The notes beneath the pieces were generated by a model. That model worked only from the letters and a program-made list of their open reading frames with translations, was not told where the DNA came from and ran no database searches. The position numbers and the translations under genes are program-made. DNA of 64,000 bases from Candidatus Altimarinota bacterium (GTDB taxonomy: Bacteria; Patescibacteriota; Gracilibacteria; BD1-5; UBA6164): assembly GCA_027019405.1 (NCBI GenBank), contig JALUWO010000057.1:28440-92439 (forward strand). The letters run 5' to 3'. Below, one piece after another: positions 22,514-33,458 of the stretch (positions are counted from its first letter, which is position 1; every line of letters starts with the position of its first letter).

Positions 22514-24059
22514 ATCTAAGGTTTATTGCTCTATCTAATATTTTATCTATTGAATTAATAGATTTTTTATCTTCAATTTTTATTGTTGGCTCTATTCAAG
22601 TTCAATCAATTCAAGTTTGAGTTTTTCAAGTAAACCATTTTGCAATAGTATATTTTAAACTAGATCAATCAGAATATTCTTTTATTGTTTGAACTGATCA
22701 TTTTCAATATGTCTTTTCTCAAATCAAAGTAGTATTTGGATAATAATCTTTTATTCATCAAATCATAATTTCAGATGCTGAAGCTGATCAAGAATTTTGT
22801 AAAATTACTATTTTATATTTTGAAAAATCTATTAAATCATATCATTTAGAATAATAAACTTTTTGTGATTTTGGATATTTTACAACTGCAACTGGTTCTC
22901 ATTGCTTTACAAAATATGATAACACATCTGTAACTTGTCATAAATATCCACCTGGATTATTTCTTAAATCAATTATTACTTTATTAACTCAACTTTGTTT
23001 TTTTAAATCAGTTAAAGCTTCTTTAAAATCAGCAGCAATTGTAGGTCAAAAAATCTTTAATTTTATATAATAAGTATGATAATTAAGTTTTTTATATTCT
23101 ATATCCTTAATAATTATTTTTCATCTAGTAACTGTAACATCAAAAATTTTATTTCATCTTTTTATAGTTAATACAACTTTTGTTCATTTTTTTCATTTTA
23201 CCCAAGAAACAACTTCAGCTAAACTATTACTTGGCTTAATTTCTTTTCAATCTACTTTTAACACTATATCTCATCACTTTAATCATGCTTTTTCAGCTGG
23301 AGATCATGAAATAGGTGAAATTATTTTAAAAACTCCTGGTTGTTCCATATCAACATATGCTCAAATTCATTCATATTCTCAATTAAGAGAAGCATTAAAA
23401 TTCTTATTATCTACAGGAGGAAAATACACAGTAAATTTATCTCAAACAGATTTTACTAATCATTTTGTAGCTCAATTTAATAAATCAATATTATTAAGTT
23501 TATCATGATTATAATAACTTGTTTTTAAGGTTTTATATACATTTTCAAATATTTTTTCTTTTCTTAATAAATTATAATCTTTATTATTTAAAAAATCTAT
23601 TTTATATACTTTATCTTTTAATAATCAATCCATTATCAAAAAGTCTTTTGCCTGAACATATTCATTTTTAAATTTATTTAAATCAAAATTATCAGATAAT
23701 TCTAAACCTAAATTTTTTTGTGCATATTTATAAAACAAATATTTATTAAATTTCATATCTGGATGAAAATATATTTTATCATTATTTATTAAATTTAAAT
23801 ATACAAGTTTTTGTAATGAATCATATAATTTTGAATTTTTATCTACTCATAAAATATTTAATTTTATATATTTATAAGATACAGGTAATTTTCAGCTAAT
23901 AAATTTAGTAAAATAATTCATTACATCTGCTCTATCTACATAACTATTTAATTTTTGATATTCTACTTTTGAAACTATTTTTATATTAACAGCATTTGCT
24001 GTATTTCATAAAACAAAAATATTAATAAAAATTAAAAAAGGTACAACAAATCTCTTCAT
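22512..24059 (-). CDS. S41 C-terminal processing peptidase with PDZ domain
   Basis: 515 residues. N-terminal signal peptide (MKRFVVPFLIFINIFVL), then a helical region, a PDZ domain (about residues 230-310, with GSPAEKAGLKGGDIVLKVDG-like text and NSLAEVVSGVKG) and the tail-specific protease core with DLRNNPGGYLGQV (substrate pocket) and the catalytic serine in ILQNSGSASASEIMIG and the Lys in GEKTYGKGSVQ. Family members (CtpA, Prc) cleave unstructured C-termini and mature envelope proteins. Catalytic Ser and Lys are both present, so it should be active. Confidence 0.9.
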
Positions 24060-24104
24060 ATATTTTTTATAAATTAAAAAATTAAATTTAATTTATAATA
24101 GTAA

Positions 24105-24159
24105 AAAAAACAAAAAAAGAAAATATATTATAATAATAAATTTTCTTTTTTTGTTTTTT
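24105..24159 (-). terminator. Long perfect hairpin terminator
   Basis: A 20-bp perfect stem (arms 24105-24124 and 24140-24159, left arm rich in A with one C and one G) with a 15-base AT loop. It follows the 86-residue membrane protein gene and precedes the S41 gene. Confidence 0.75.
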
Positions 24160-24169
24160 ATGTTATAAC

Positions 24170-24430
24170 TTATTTATTATTAAGAATATGAGTACTTCAT
24201 CATTGTCATACAATCAAATCCATTCAACCAAATGGATATAATATTCATAAAAACATAAGAAATAATCACAACAATATAATTATAAAATATGTTCATCAAG
24301 TTCAAAGATATTTTTCTGCCCATATAAATCTTCAAGTCCATCAAATAACTCTTTTTCTATATCTTATAGAATAAAATCAAACAACAAAAAGAATAATTCC
24401 ATAAAAAATTTTTAATATAAAATCTAACAT
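24170..24430 (-). CDS. Small membrane protein, 86 aa
   Basis: Not recognised. Two transmembrane helices (about residues 1-20 and 50-70, FIIILLGLFLMFLGILYPFGG) flank a basic loop with KRVIGWTGRFIWAEKYLG. The C-terminus ends GQGGSTHILNNK, with glycines as TGA. It starts 23 bases after the stop of polA, so the two are probably cotranscribed. Confidence 0.6.
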
Positions 24431-24453
24431 TTTTCCATATTTATAAATAAAAT

Positions 24454-25902
24454 TTATTTAGCTTCTTTCCAATTATTTCAAATATTATTATCTACAATTA
24501 GCTTTATAGGTTTATTTTTTAAAATATTTTCCATTATATCAGAAACTCACTCTTTTAATTTTTCTTCTTCTCAAGGAAAGACATCAAAAACTAATTCATC
24601 ATGTACTTGCATAATAAGCTTTGATTTTAAATCAGAATTATTTAAAAAATCAAAAACTTTATTCATTGAAATTTTTATAATATCAGCTGAAGTTCATTGA
24701 ATTGGCATATTTATAGCTTCTCTTTCAGCTGCCTTTTTTATTATTTTATTTGAATCATTTATTCATTTTATAAATCTTTTCCTTCAAAAAATAGTTTCAA
24801 CATATCAATTTTTTTCACAAAATTCTATAGTTTCTTCTAAATATTTTTTAACTCAAGGATAGTGTATAAAAAACTTTTTTATATAATCATTTGCTTGAGC
24901 TACAGAAATATTAATCATTTTTGATAATCAAAATCAAGAAATTCAATAGATTACTCAAAAATTTACAGCTTTTGCAACTTTTCTATCAGTTGTTCATATC
25001 AATTCAGCAGTTTTTTTATGAATATCAAATCACTCTTTAAAAAAATTAATTAAATTCTCATCTTCACTCATAATAGCCAATAATCTAATCTCAACTTGTG
25101 AATAATCAAAAGACATAATTTTTCAATTTTTAAATCTAGAAATAAAAGCAGATCTTATTTCTGAAGCTATTCAATCTCAAGATGGAATATTTTGTAAATT
25201 TGGATTTGTACTTGATAATCTTCATGTAGTAGTTACTGCTTGATTGTAACTTGTATGAAGAAAATCTTTATCATCTAATAATTCCAATAATCAATTTATA
25301 TAAGTTGAATTCAATTTTGAAAAATGTCTATAATCAATAATTTTTTGTGCAATTGCATATTCTTTTGCTAAAGACTCCAATACTTCTGAATTTACTGAAT
25401 ATCATGTTTTTGTTTTTTTTCATCTAGGTAATCATAATTTTTCAAATAAGATATATCATACTTGTTTAGGTGAACTTATATTAAATTCTTCATCTACTTC
25501 TTTATAAATTGAATTTGAAAGCCTTATTATTTCATTTTCAAAGATAATTCATAATTCTTTTAATCTATCTCTATAAATCTTAACTCAAGTTATTTCAATA
25601 TTCTCTAATACTTTTATTAATGGAATTTCTATTTCTTTTAAAACTTTATCATCAATAACTTTATTTTCTTTTTGTTGTAAAAATAATTTATTTGTTATAT
25701 AAACATCTTCAGCAGAATATTTTGATGCTTTTTCTAAATCAACCTCTCAAAAATCTGATAATTTTTGTTGTTTAACTAAACTATCAAAACTTTTCTTTTC
25801 ATAATTAAATTTTCTTTCAGCTATTTTGTCCAAAGACAATCACCTATCTCAAGGATTCTGTATATATTCTCAAAGTAAAGTATCATATATTTGTGCAGAC
25901 AT
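24454..25902 (-). CDS. polA: DNA polymerase I, short form without 5' nuclease
   Basis: 482 residues, against about 900 for the usual enzyme. It lacks the 5'-3' exonuclease domain and most of the 3'-5' exonuclease: it opens with DTLLGEYIQNPGDRGLSLDK, corresponding to the last third of the exonuclease domain (Exo III region). The polymerase domain is complete: TTGRLSSTNPNLQNIPS (motif around the fingers), motif A DYSQVEIRLLAI (catalytic Asp), the O-helix region and motif C QVHDELVFD-like (encoded by the minus-strand text near 24600). It may represent a gap-filling polymerase that relies on other nucleases. Confidence 0.87.
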
Positions 25903-25971
25903 TTTCTATTAACTTAATATTATTAAAATAAAGTATAATTTTATTTTAAAATGAGTCAAAATTTATTAATT

Positions 25972-26334
25972 TTAAGTTTTATTATCAAATAAGCTTCATT
26001 TTTTATCATTATTTGATTTTCAAAATTTTTTTGTTGAGTATGGATTATCTTCTTGAGAATTTATATTCAAAATTAATTTAACTTTAAATAAAATTAACTG
26101 AAAATATTGTAAAACTCTAATTTCTTCAATACCTAAAATATCTAAAATTTCTTCTATAGAAAATTCATCTACATAATATAAACTAATAATTTGTTGTACT
26201 TCAGTTGGCTCAGATTCTATTATTTTAAAAATTAAATCTGAAATTTAATCTTTTCAAAGTTTATTTTCAAATATATAATTTTTAATTTTTATTTTACTAT
26301 CTTCTATTTCTTTTAATAAATCACTTTTAATCAT
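25972..26334 (-). pseudogene. Sigma-70 region 4-like gene interrupted by one TAA
   Basis: An ATG at 26334 opens 29 codons, then a TAA (26245-26247) is followed in the same frame by 91 sense codons to the TAA at 25972. The second part has no ATG but contains a helix-turn-helix that resembles sigma-70 region 4 (LYYVDEFSIEEILDILG, then RVLQYFQLILF). Either a recent nonsense pseudogene, or programmed read-through of a TAA. Because TGA is Gly here, a Gly-to-stop change is a single G-to-A step. It lies between ndk and polA. Confidence 0.55.
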
Positions 26335-26381
26335 AAAATATAATTATAAATTTATTTATATAAATATACTTTAAAAAGAAA

Positions 26382-26410
26382 AAAAAGAAAGAATTTAATT
26401 CTTTCTTTTT
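26382..26410 (-). terminator. Hairpin terminator after ndk
   Basis: Arms AAAAAGAAAGAAT and ATTCTTTCTTTTT with a 3-base loop form a perfect 13-bp stem with T tract, immediately after the ndk stop codon. Confidence 0.75.
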
Positions 26411-26411
26411 A

Positions 26412-26855
26412 CTATAGAACTTTACTATCTAATCTTTCATATTCAAAAATTTCATTTTTTTCAAAAAATCTTTCAAGTTCTTCTTTTGCAGTTTCTTCAG
26501 AATCTGAAGCATGCATAATATTTCCATCAATTGATAAAGCATAATCACCTCTTATTGTACCTGGTTGAGCTTCAACTGGATTAGTTGCACCAGACATAGT
26601 TCTAACAGTTTTTACAACATTTGCTCAACTAATTGCCATAGCAACAATTGGAGAAGATTTCATATACTCAACTAAAGAAGGGAAAAAAGGTTTATCTGCT
26701 AAAAATCCATAATGTTCAGTTATCAAAGAATCATCTAATCTAAGCATTTTCATGCCTCTAATAGTAAGACCTTTTTTTTCAAATCTTGAAATAACTTCCC
26801 CCATAAGATTTCTTTGTACACAATCAGGTTTTAATAATACTAATGTAGTTTCCAT
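26412..26855 (-). CDS. ndk: Nucleoside diphosphate kinase
   Basis: 147 residues. Transfers the gamma phosphate between nucleotides through a phosphohistidine. Diagnostic segments: TLVLLKPDCVQRNLMG at the N-terminus (ATP-site Lys), VAMAISGANVVKTVRTMSGA, and the active-site histidine in GNIMHASDS (about residue 116). Gly at the loop after VAMAIS is TGA; without recoding the gene would look split in two. Ends TAG. It stands alone with its own hairpin. Confidence 0.95.
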
Positions 26856-26923
26856 ATTATTTTTTTAATTATAAATATAAATCTCCTGAATTATATTTAT
26901 TTTTTTTATATTGCAAGAAAAAA

Positions 26924-26941
26924 AGCTAGTTTTAACTAGCT
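26924..26941 (-). terminator. Hairpin terminator (gctagttttaactagc type, second copy)
   Basis: Same palindrome as at 16688-16705, agctagttttaactagct, flanked by an A tract on the minus-strand downstream side. It follows the YkuD-like gene. Confidence 0.55.
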
Positions 26942-26942
26942 T

Positions 26943-28181
26943 CTATCAAACATATCCATATCAAATTCACTTTCTTTTTACATCATAATACATCTTTCTA
27001 ATAGTATTAACATCAACTCATATACATCACCAAGTTCACATTCATTTAAATCTTCAATTTATCCTATATTGAGCAACTCAATGAAAATATCTACCACCTG
27101 TAGCTATAGATAAGTCTGATTGTAAAGATGCTGATTTAACTGTTTTTGAATGTCAAGAATTACTAGCATCTCAATTAATTGATTTTGCTATTTTTGATAA
27201 ATTAGGCTTAAATCTATGAATTTTTCATTCTATTGTTTTTCTATCTCATGGAACATATCATCATCTAGTAACTCATCATTTTCATAATAAAACTGGAACT
27301 ATAATCTTCCTTCAATTAATAGTATATAACATTTCTTTTTTTGAAGCATCAACTAATGCTATAGGAGTTCTTTTTGTTAAAATTTCATTATGTTTTAATT
27401 TTGATGCAAATTCAAGTGCAATTTTTTTATAATTTTCAGGTAATTTCAATCCATCAATAAAACTTCTATTTCTTTCTGATAAATTTTTATATTCTAATCT
27501 ACTTTTATTATGATATTTCTCTTTATACTTTTTATGTTTAATTACCTCAGTATTTATATGTTTTCTTTTATTATTTTTTTCTAGTTTATTACTTTCATTA
27601 AAATTAATAAATTCTCATAATTTATCACCATTTGAAATTAAAACTCTCATTCTTTTTAAAGGTCAATTTTCAAAAACATAAGTATATTTTCAAGTTCTTT
27701 TATCTTTTCACCAAACAACATTATAAGTATTTCAATCAAATCTATTTTTATATAAACTATTTTTTGATAAAGTAATAGAAAATCTAATTTTTTCTGAAGG
27801 ACCAATCAATTGATCTAATCTTAATTTTGATACATTTTTTAAAATTCAATTTTTATCTATATGTTTTGATATATTAATAAATTTTTCTTTTCTTTTATTC
27901 TCATGATATTCTTTAGGAATATAAGCTGTAATACTTTTTTTATCTCTTGTTGTTAAATAATTTGTATGACTCTTACTTCAAATTATTTTTCTTAAAACAT
28001 TTAAATTCCTTTTTGATATAATTAAAATATTTTCCTTATTTTCTTCAAATGCATCATTTAAAACTTGAGCTTCTTCTCTTGAAAGCTCATTATCTTTTAA
28101 AAATTCATTTAATTCAGGATTTAAATTATTATTTTTTAATTCCTTATTTGAAAATCAAAAATTATTATGTTCAATACTCAT
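26943..28181 (-). CDS. L,D-transpeptidase (YkuD)-like protein
   Basis: 412 residues, no clear signal peptide. Residues 1-230 are charged and unrecognised. The C-terminal 110 residues contain RYFHGVAQYRINGRFKGMGT followed by GGCIGV, resembling the YkuD active site (His then S/G-G-C-hydrophobic-x). Preceding Gly-rich text (PVLLGKGGVTRGGYVPGDRK) fits the strand-turn-strand core. L,D-transpeptidases crosslink peptidoglycan; the catalytic Cys and His are present, so this may be active, but the fold assignment rests on motif spacing only. An alternative is an unrelated Cys hydrolase. Confidence 0.45.
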
Positions 28182-28326
28182 ATATTTATTTAATTATATA
28201 TAAAATATAATAACATATTTTATGATAATATTCAAAAATTTGCTATTTTATTATTTTTCATATAATCAAAACACTTATGATTGGCTAGTCAGGAACTAGT
28301 TGAGTTTAATAATTAAAAATATAAAT

Positions 28327-29760
28327 ATGTCTAATAATAAAAAGCTGGAATTATTAATGCCAGCATGAGATTTTGAAAAATTAAAATTTGCTTATGCTTA
28401 TGGAGCTGATGCAACTTATGTTGGAGCTCCTATGTTTTCTCTTAGAGCAAGAACAAATGCTTTTACAATGGAAACTTTAGCTGAAGCTGTAGAATATGCT
28501 CATAATCTTGGTAAGAAAATATACTTCACAGCAAATATATATGCTCATAATATGAAAATTAAACCATTTTTATCACAATTTAAAAAAATGGTAGAAATGT
28601 GACCAGATGCTTTTATTATGGCAGACCCTGGACTTATTCATCTTGTAAAAAAAGAATTTCCTGATGTTGAAATACATTTATCTGTTCAAGCAAATAACAC
28701 AAATTGGGCACAAGCAGAATTTTGGGCATCAATGTGAATAAAAAGAATAATTTTAAGTAGAGAAATATCACTTAAAGAAATGAAAGAAATTCATGAACAT
28801 GTTCCAGATATGGAATTTGAAGCTTTTGTTCATTGAGCAATTTGTATGGCTTATTCATGAAGATGTCTTATATCAAATTATTTATCAGCAAGAGATCCAA
28901 ATCAAGGTACTTGTAGTCATTCTTGTAGATGGGAATATAAAATGTTTAAATCAGATAAATCAGAAGAAGAACTTGAAATGGTAACAGGAAGACCAGATGC
29001 ATATCAACCTCTTGATTGACAATTTATGCTTGAAGAAAAAGAAAGACCATGAGAATTTATGGAATTTGATGAAGATGAATATGGAACTTATCTAATGAAC
29101 TCTAGAGATTTATGTGCTATTGATTATATTCAAGAATTAGCAGATGCTTGAGTTATAAGTTTTAAAGTAGAATGAAGAAATAAAACTGTAAACTATATTG
29201 CTTCAGTATGACTTGCATATAGAGAAGCACTTGATGCAGTAGAAAGTGGTAAAAAATATGATTCTAAAAAACTAAGTGAAGAACTTTTTTGAATAGCTAA
29301 TAGAGGTTATATTCCTGGTTTTCTAGCTTGAAATCCAAACTCTAATGCCCAATTCTATGAAAGAAACTGAAGTTTTTGAACAAAAGCTTTCTTGGGAATA
29401 CTAAGAGATTATGATGAGGAAAATAAACTTGTAAGAGTAGAAGTAAAAAATAAATTTGAATTAGGAGATCAAATAGAAATAGTTTCTCCAAGTTGAGTAA
29501 AAACTATGAAAATAGAAAAAATATATAAAACAAATTTAAATCATTGAACACATAAAGCTGCAACAACTTTTACTGATTATGAATATAATTTTGAAAAAGA
29601 TAAAGCTGAAGAAGTAAAAACAGCACATGGAGGATGATATGAAGTATGGATAAATATGAAAGAAAAACCTGAAAATTTTAGTCTAATTAGAAAAGAATTA
29701 CCAATTGAAATTGATAGCAAAAAATTATGAGATTTTATGAAAGATAAAATTAAAAAATAA
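28327..29760 (+). CDS. U32 peptidase-family protein (RlhA/TrhP type)
   Basis: 477 residues. Starts LELLMPAGDFEKLKFAYAYG and contains the U32 signature: EFEAFVHGAICMAYSGRC (about residues 175-190) with further Cys residues (TCSHSCRWEY) that bind an iron-sulfur cluster. U32 proteins such as RlhA and TrhP act in 5-hydroxycytidine or 5-hydroxyuridine formation in RNA using prephenate; others are called collagenase-like. The C-terminal 160 residues (RNLVRVEVKNKFELGDQIEI) match the DUF3656-like beta domain. No TrhP partner is visible. Confidence 0.87.
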
Positions 29761-29788
29761 AAAGTATTTTCTAACTGATTGACTTTTA

Positions 29789-29834
29789 AAATATTATTTT
29801 TATAATATAATAATATATTATAAAAATAATATTT
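29789..29834 (+). terminator. AT-rich palindrome between U32 gene and next gene
   Basis: A near-perfect palindrome centred near 29811 (aaatattatttttataatat and its complement), followed by a run of T. It may terminate the U32 transcript; it lies so close to the next ATG (29839) that it could equally affect that gene's start region. Confidence 0.5.
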
Positions 29835-29838
29835 TTTT

Positions 29839-30801
29839 ATGGAACAAAATAATAAAAATAATATAATTAGTAAAAAAATAGAAACTAATAATTTAAAAAT
29901 TATTAATGATCAAATAATAGATAAATTAAACAAAATCATTATTTCAAATAATCAAAATATAGATAATGAAAAAATAATAATACAAAAATTAAAAACTTTA
30001 AAAAAACTAGCAAAAAAGAAATATAAAAAGATAAAAACTTTAGAAGAAAAACAATATTTTTTAATGACTTTGTTATATAATATTGCAAAACTATTAAATG
30101 AATTAAATTATAATGAAGTATATAATTCAGATACAATTTTAAATATCAATCTTAACAATTATTCAAGTATTAATATAACAGAAATTGCAACAATAAAAAA
30201 ATCTTTCATAAAATGATGAGATTGTAATATACAGTTATTAAATTTATATAATATATTAAGAGATATAACAAATAATGATAAACAAATAAAATATTCTTTT
30301 TTAAGTGATTATAAAGATAATCATTGAAAACTAATAATATCAATAAATAATGATTCTTATGAATATCATAGAAGTAAAAATCATTATATATGATATAGTA
30401 ACAATTTAATCAATACTAAAAAAACTAAAAAAGATTTATCATTAAATGACTTTTTAGATACAAAAAAATATATTTGATTAAAACAAAAAAAAGTTGTTTA
30501 TAGAATGGGATATAATTATTTTAAAATAAAAAAAATTTTTTGAATATTTATTTTAGCTATAAAGTCAGATAATAAAGAATTAGCTCATATAAATATAAGA
30601 TGATTTAAAAGATTAACTAAAAATATATCAAAAATAAATAGTGCTATAATACTTTGAACTGGTAATGATTTTAAAAATAAAGATTTTGATGAAATTATAA
30701 GTTTGATTTCATCAAAATTAAAAAACAAAAATGATATACTATTTTTAAAAAATATTATAAGATTTTTAGATAAAGAAAAAATAGTTAATATGTTTAATTA
30801 A
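29839..30801 (+). CDS. Hypothetical protein, 320 aa
   Basis: Not recognised. Lys/Asn/Ile-rich soluble protein with an N-terminal coiled-coil-like region (residues 1-110) and, from about residue 120, a mixed domain with Gly-rich turns (FIKGGDCNIQLLNLY). Cys near residue 128 and His near residue 170 could be a weak transglutaminase or papain-like site (GGDCN, later NHYIG), but the order and spacing are not convincing. It ends within a 36-bp perfect palindrome shared with the convergent membrane protein gene. Confidence 0.6.
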
Positions 30802-30815
30802 ACATATTAACTATT
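30780..30815. terminator. 36-bp perfect palindrome shared by two convergent genes
   Basis: AATAGTTAATATGTTTAA and its exact complement. It contains the TAA of the 29839 gene and the TAG of the 30811 gene, one in each arm, with T tracts on both sides: a bidirectional terminator used as coding sequence. Confidence 0.85.
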
Positions 30816-31395
30816 TTTTTATTTTATTACTTAAAAGCCATTCTTTAAAATTTTTATAAAACCAAATTAAAAAATTATATAAAATTAATCAAATATAATA
30901 AAATAATTTAAAAAATATTATAAGTAATAAAAGATAAAATATATAATCCTGATGAAAATAAAAAAAATCATAAAATTTTGAATTCAAAAAATAATTTCAT
31001 ATTTTCTTTAAAAAATCTAATTTTATAAAGATATTTTCATTAATAAAAACAAAAAATCACAATAATATAAATGGTAATGAAAATCATAAAATAATAGATA
31101 TATATTTTGACTTATTACATTTACATGTAAAAAAAGAAAATATAAATGGAAAAATAAATATAAATATAAATGATAAAAAATACAATATTTTATAATCTTT
31201 TAAAATAAATTGTTGATAAAAAGATAATTTATCTACTGGTAATAAACTAATATAAGAAACTTGAGTATTTAAAATCAAAAAAATTAAAAATCAAAAAATC
31301 AATCATAAATAAATAGTAAAAATCCTACTTATAGAAAAAAGCAAGAACAATATTCCTGTAAATATAGATAATAATATAATTATACTATCTAACAT
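30811..31395 (-). CDS. Polytopic membrane protein, 194 aa
   Basis: Not recognised. Four or five hydrophobic helices (MLDSIIILLSIFTGILFL, IYLGLIFGFLIFLIL, IFIFIFPFIFSFF and more) with a CKCNK motif after the third, suggesting a possible metal or redox site at the membrane face. It ends with TAG at 30811. The rlmE gene ends 3 bases upstream, so the two are cotranscribed. Confidence 0.65.
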
Positions 31396-31397
31396 AA

Positions 31398-32108
31398 TTA
31401 CTTTTTATTATAACAAATAACATACTCTTCAAAACTTCTATCTCTACAAGCTTTTGGTTTATATTCAGTAAACTTTTCAAAATCCCTTTTTACAACATTT
31501 ATTAAATCATTAAAATCTTCTCATTTAAATACTTTTAGTAAAAGATTTCATCCTGATTTTAAAAAATGTTTTGAAAACTCAACAATAGCAATATTTAATT
31601 CAACTGAAGCATATTGATCAACATCTTTTCTTCAAGTAGTATTTGGTCAGATATCACTTGTAATTAAATCAAATTTGTTATTTTCTCAAATATATTTTTC
31701 AACTTTTGATCTTAAAGTATCAAAATCAAAAATAGAATGAACAATTGTATTAATATTTGTTTGAGAATATTTATCTATCTTCTTTAAATCAATTCATACT
31801 ATTTGTCCAGTATCTTTAATTACTTTTTTTATATATTGAATAAAACTTCCAGGTGCAGCTCATACATCACAAATATTCATTCAAGGTTTTATTAAATCAA
31901 ATCTATCTTGAATTTCAATTAATTTATATACACTTCTTGCTCTATATCATTCTTTTTTAGCCTTTTGAAAGTATTCATCATGTAATTGAAAAGCTGCTGG
32001 TTTTCTTTGTTTTTTTGTGGGATTAGGAGCAGAATTAACTGTTGTTTGCATTCTTTTTTTTGAAGTATCACCTCTTCTTGTAAATGATTTTAATTCAAAT
32101 TTTGCCAT
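31398..32108 (-). CDS. rlmE: 23S rRNA 2'-O-methyltransferase RlmE (FtsJ/RrmJ)
   Basis: 236 residues. Methylates the A-loop uridine of 23S rRNA. SAM-binding motif DVGAAPGSFIQYI (about residue 78), a K-D-K-E tetrad partly visible (Lys in EGYRARSVYKL, Asp in ITSDIGPNTTG, Lys and Glu in LLLKVFKGEDF) and the typical KKEGYRARSVYKL opening. An extra N-terminal stretch of about 45 basic residues (KKRMQ, NPTKKQRK) precedes the domain, longer than in E. coli. It forms an operon with the downstream membrane protein. Confidence 0.93.
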
Positions 32109-32237
32109 ATTTTTCTTTGCTATTTTTATATAAATATATTAAAATTATATAGTAAAAGATTAAATTGCAATAAAAATTGCTTTTTTATAAAAAAATATAA
32201 AATAACAAGTCCTAAATAATAATTAATAAACAAAAAA

Positions 32238-33170
32238 ATGTACTTAAAAGAAGCTCTAGAATTACATAAAAAATCTAAATGAAAATTGGATATTTTAGAA
32301 ACTTTATGAATAGAAGTAAAAAATGATTATTGTAATAATGCTTTTTATAAAAATATAGTAAAAAAATTACCAAAATGAAATTATTTTATATCTGATTTAG
32401 ATTGAACTTTTTTCAGATGAACATTAATAAAAGAAGCCTTTACAGTTTTTGCTAAATTTTTAAGAGAGCAAGATATTACTACAATAAATTTAGCAGAATA
32501 TAAACAATTTCTAGATGATTTTAAATTATTTAAAAAATTGGAAAAAGAAGCATATAATAAAACAATTAATTATAATGATTATCTTACTGCATGACTATTT
32601 TTGATAAATAAATATCACAATTTATGAGATTGGGAAAAATATCTAACTTATCTAAAAGATTATTTTTATAGAAAAGAAAAAGTAAATCCTTTTAGATTTT
32701 CTATAAATAAATTAAAAGAAATAATTAAATCATGAAATAATTTTTTATTTGTTTCATGAGCATCTAGTTTTGTATTTGAAATATATATTGATTTATTAAA
32801 AGATTATATAGCAAAAGAAATCTGAGAAAAATATGTAAAAAATATTTATTGATTTTGTAGTTATGCAAATCCAAAAGATAAAGTTGTGTATAATTTATGG
32901 AATTTTCAATGAAAATATGATTTTATAAAAGAATTAAAAAATAAAGATATTTTTAAGAAAATTATTTGAGGAATGTGAGATACTTCATCAGATTATTGAA
33001 TATCAAATCATCTAGATAATAATTCTCCTTTTTATTTCATAAATCCAGCTTACTGAGTTTTTAAAGATTTTGAAGAAATATCAAATAAAAATATAGATTA
33101 TCATTTTATAACTGAAAGAAAAGATATTATTTTTGAATATAAAAGAAAAAATATAAATATATTAAACTAA
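32238..33170 (+). CDS. HAD-superfamily hydrolase
   Basis: 310 residues. HAD motif I FISDLDGTFFRGTLI (about residues 52-66, nucleophile Asp), motif II FLFVSGASSF (about residue 175), motif III Lys near NPKDKVVYN and motif IV IIGGMGDTSSDYGI (acidic pair). The arrangement resembles PSP/HAD-IB phosphatases. An N-terminal extension of 50 residues and a helical cap domain (residues 80-165) give specificity that I cannot predict. It is transcribed alone and shares a bidirectional hairpin with the convergent yidD gene. Confidence 0.83.
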
Positions 33171-33203
33171 AAAAATACTATTTTAAATAAAATAGTATTT
33201 TTT
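33170..33203. terminator. Bidirectional hairpin terminator
   Basis: AAAAAATACTATTTT, a short loop, then AAAATAGTATTTTTT. It separates the HAD gene and yidD, which converge. Confidence 0.8.
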
Positions 33204-33449
33204 TTATGGATTATCAATTCATCATTTACTCCATGGATTACACCTCAAAACTCTCCAAAATCATTTTAAGCAACCTTTTAAAAATCAATCTTTTTTAATA
33301 GCAAGTTTTGTATATTCACTACAAGTTGGAGTATATCTACAATATCATCAAGGATATCTAGTTTTTCACCAAGCTGAATGATCAGGACTTATAGTATCTT
33401 GATATACTTCTATAAATTTTACAGATTTCTCAATACAATATTTACACAT
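33204..33449 (-). CDS. yidD: YidD membrane protein insertion efficiency factor
   Basis: 81 residues. The family hallmark is complete: a helix ending YQDTISPDHS, then RYTPTCSEYTKLAI and GFLKGCLKGFWRVLRCNPW with three conserved cysteines, and the tail GGIDNP. Most glycines are TGA. YidD helps YidC insert membrane proteins. Here it lies downstream of ftsK, not next to rnpA-yidC as in most bacteria. Confidence 0.93.
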
Positions 33450-33458
33450 AATTATATC

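Noticed and set aside
26943..28181. First impression of a transposase
   Set aside because: The C-terminal HG...GGCIGV pattern fits a YkuD-like enzyme better, and no terminal inverted repeats or DDE/RNase H motifs are visible.
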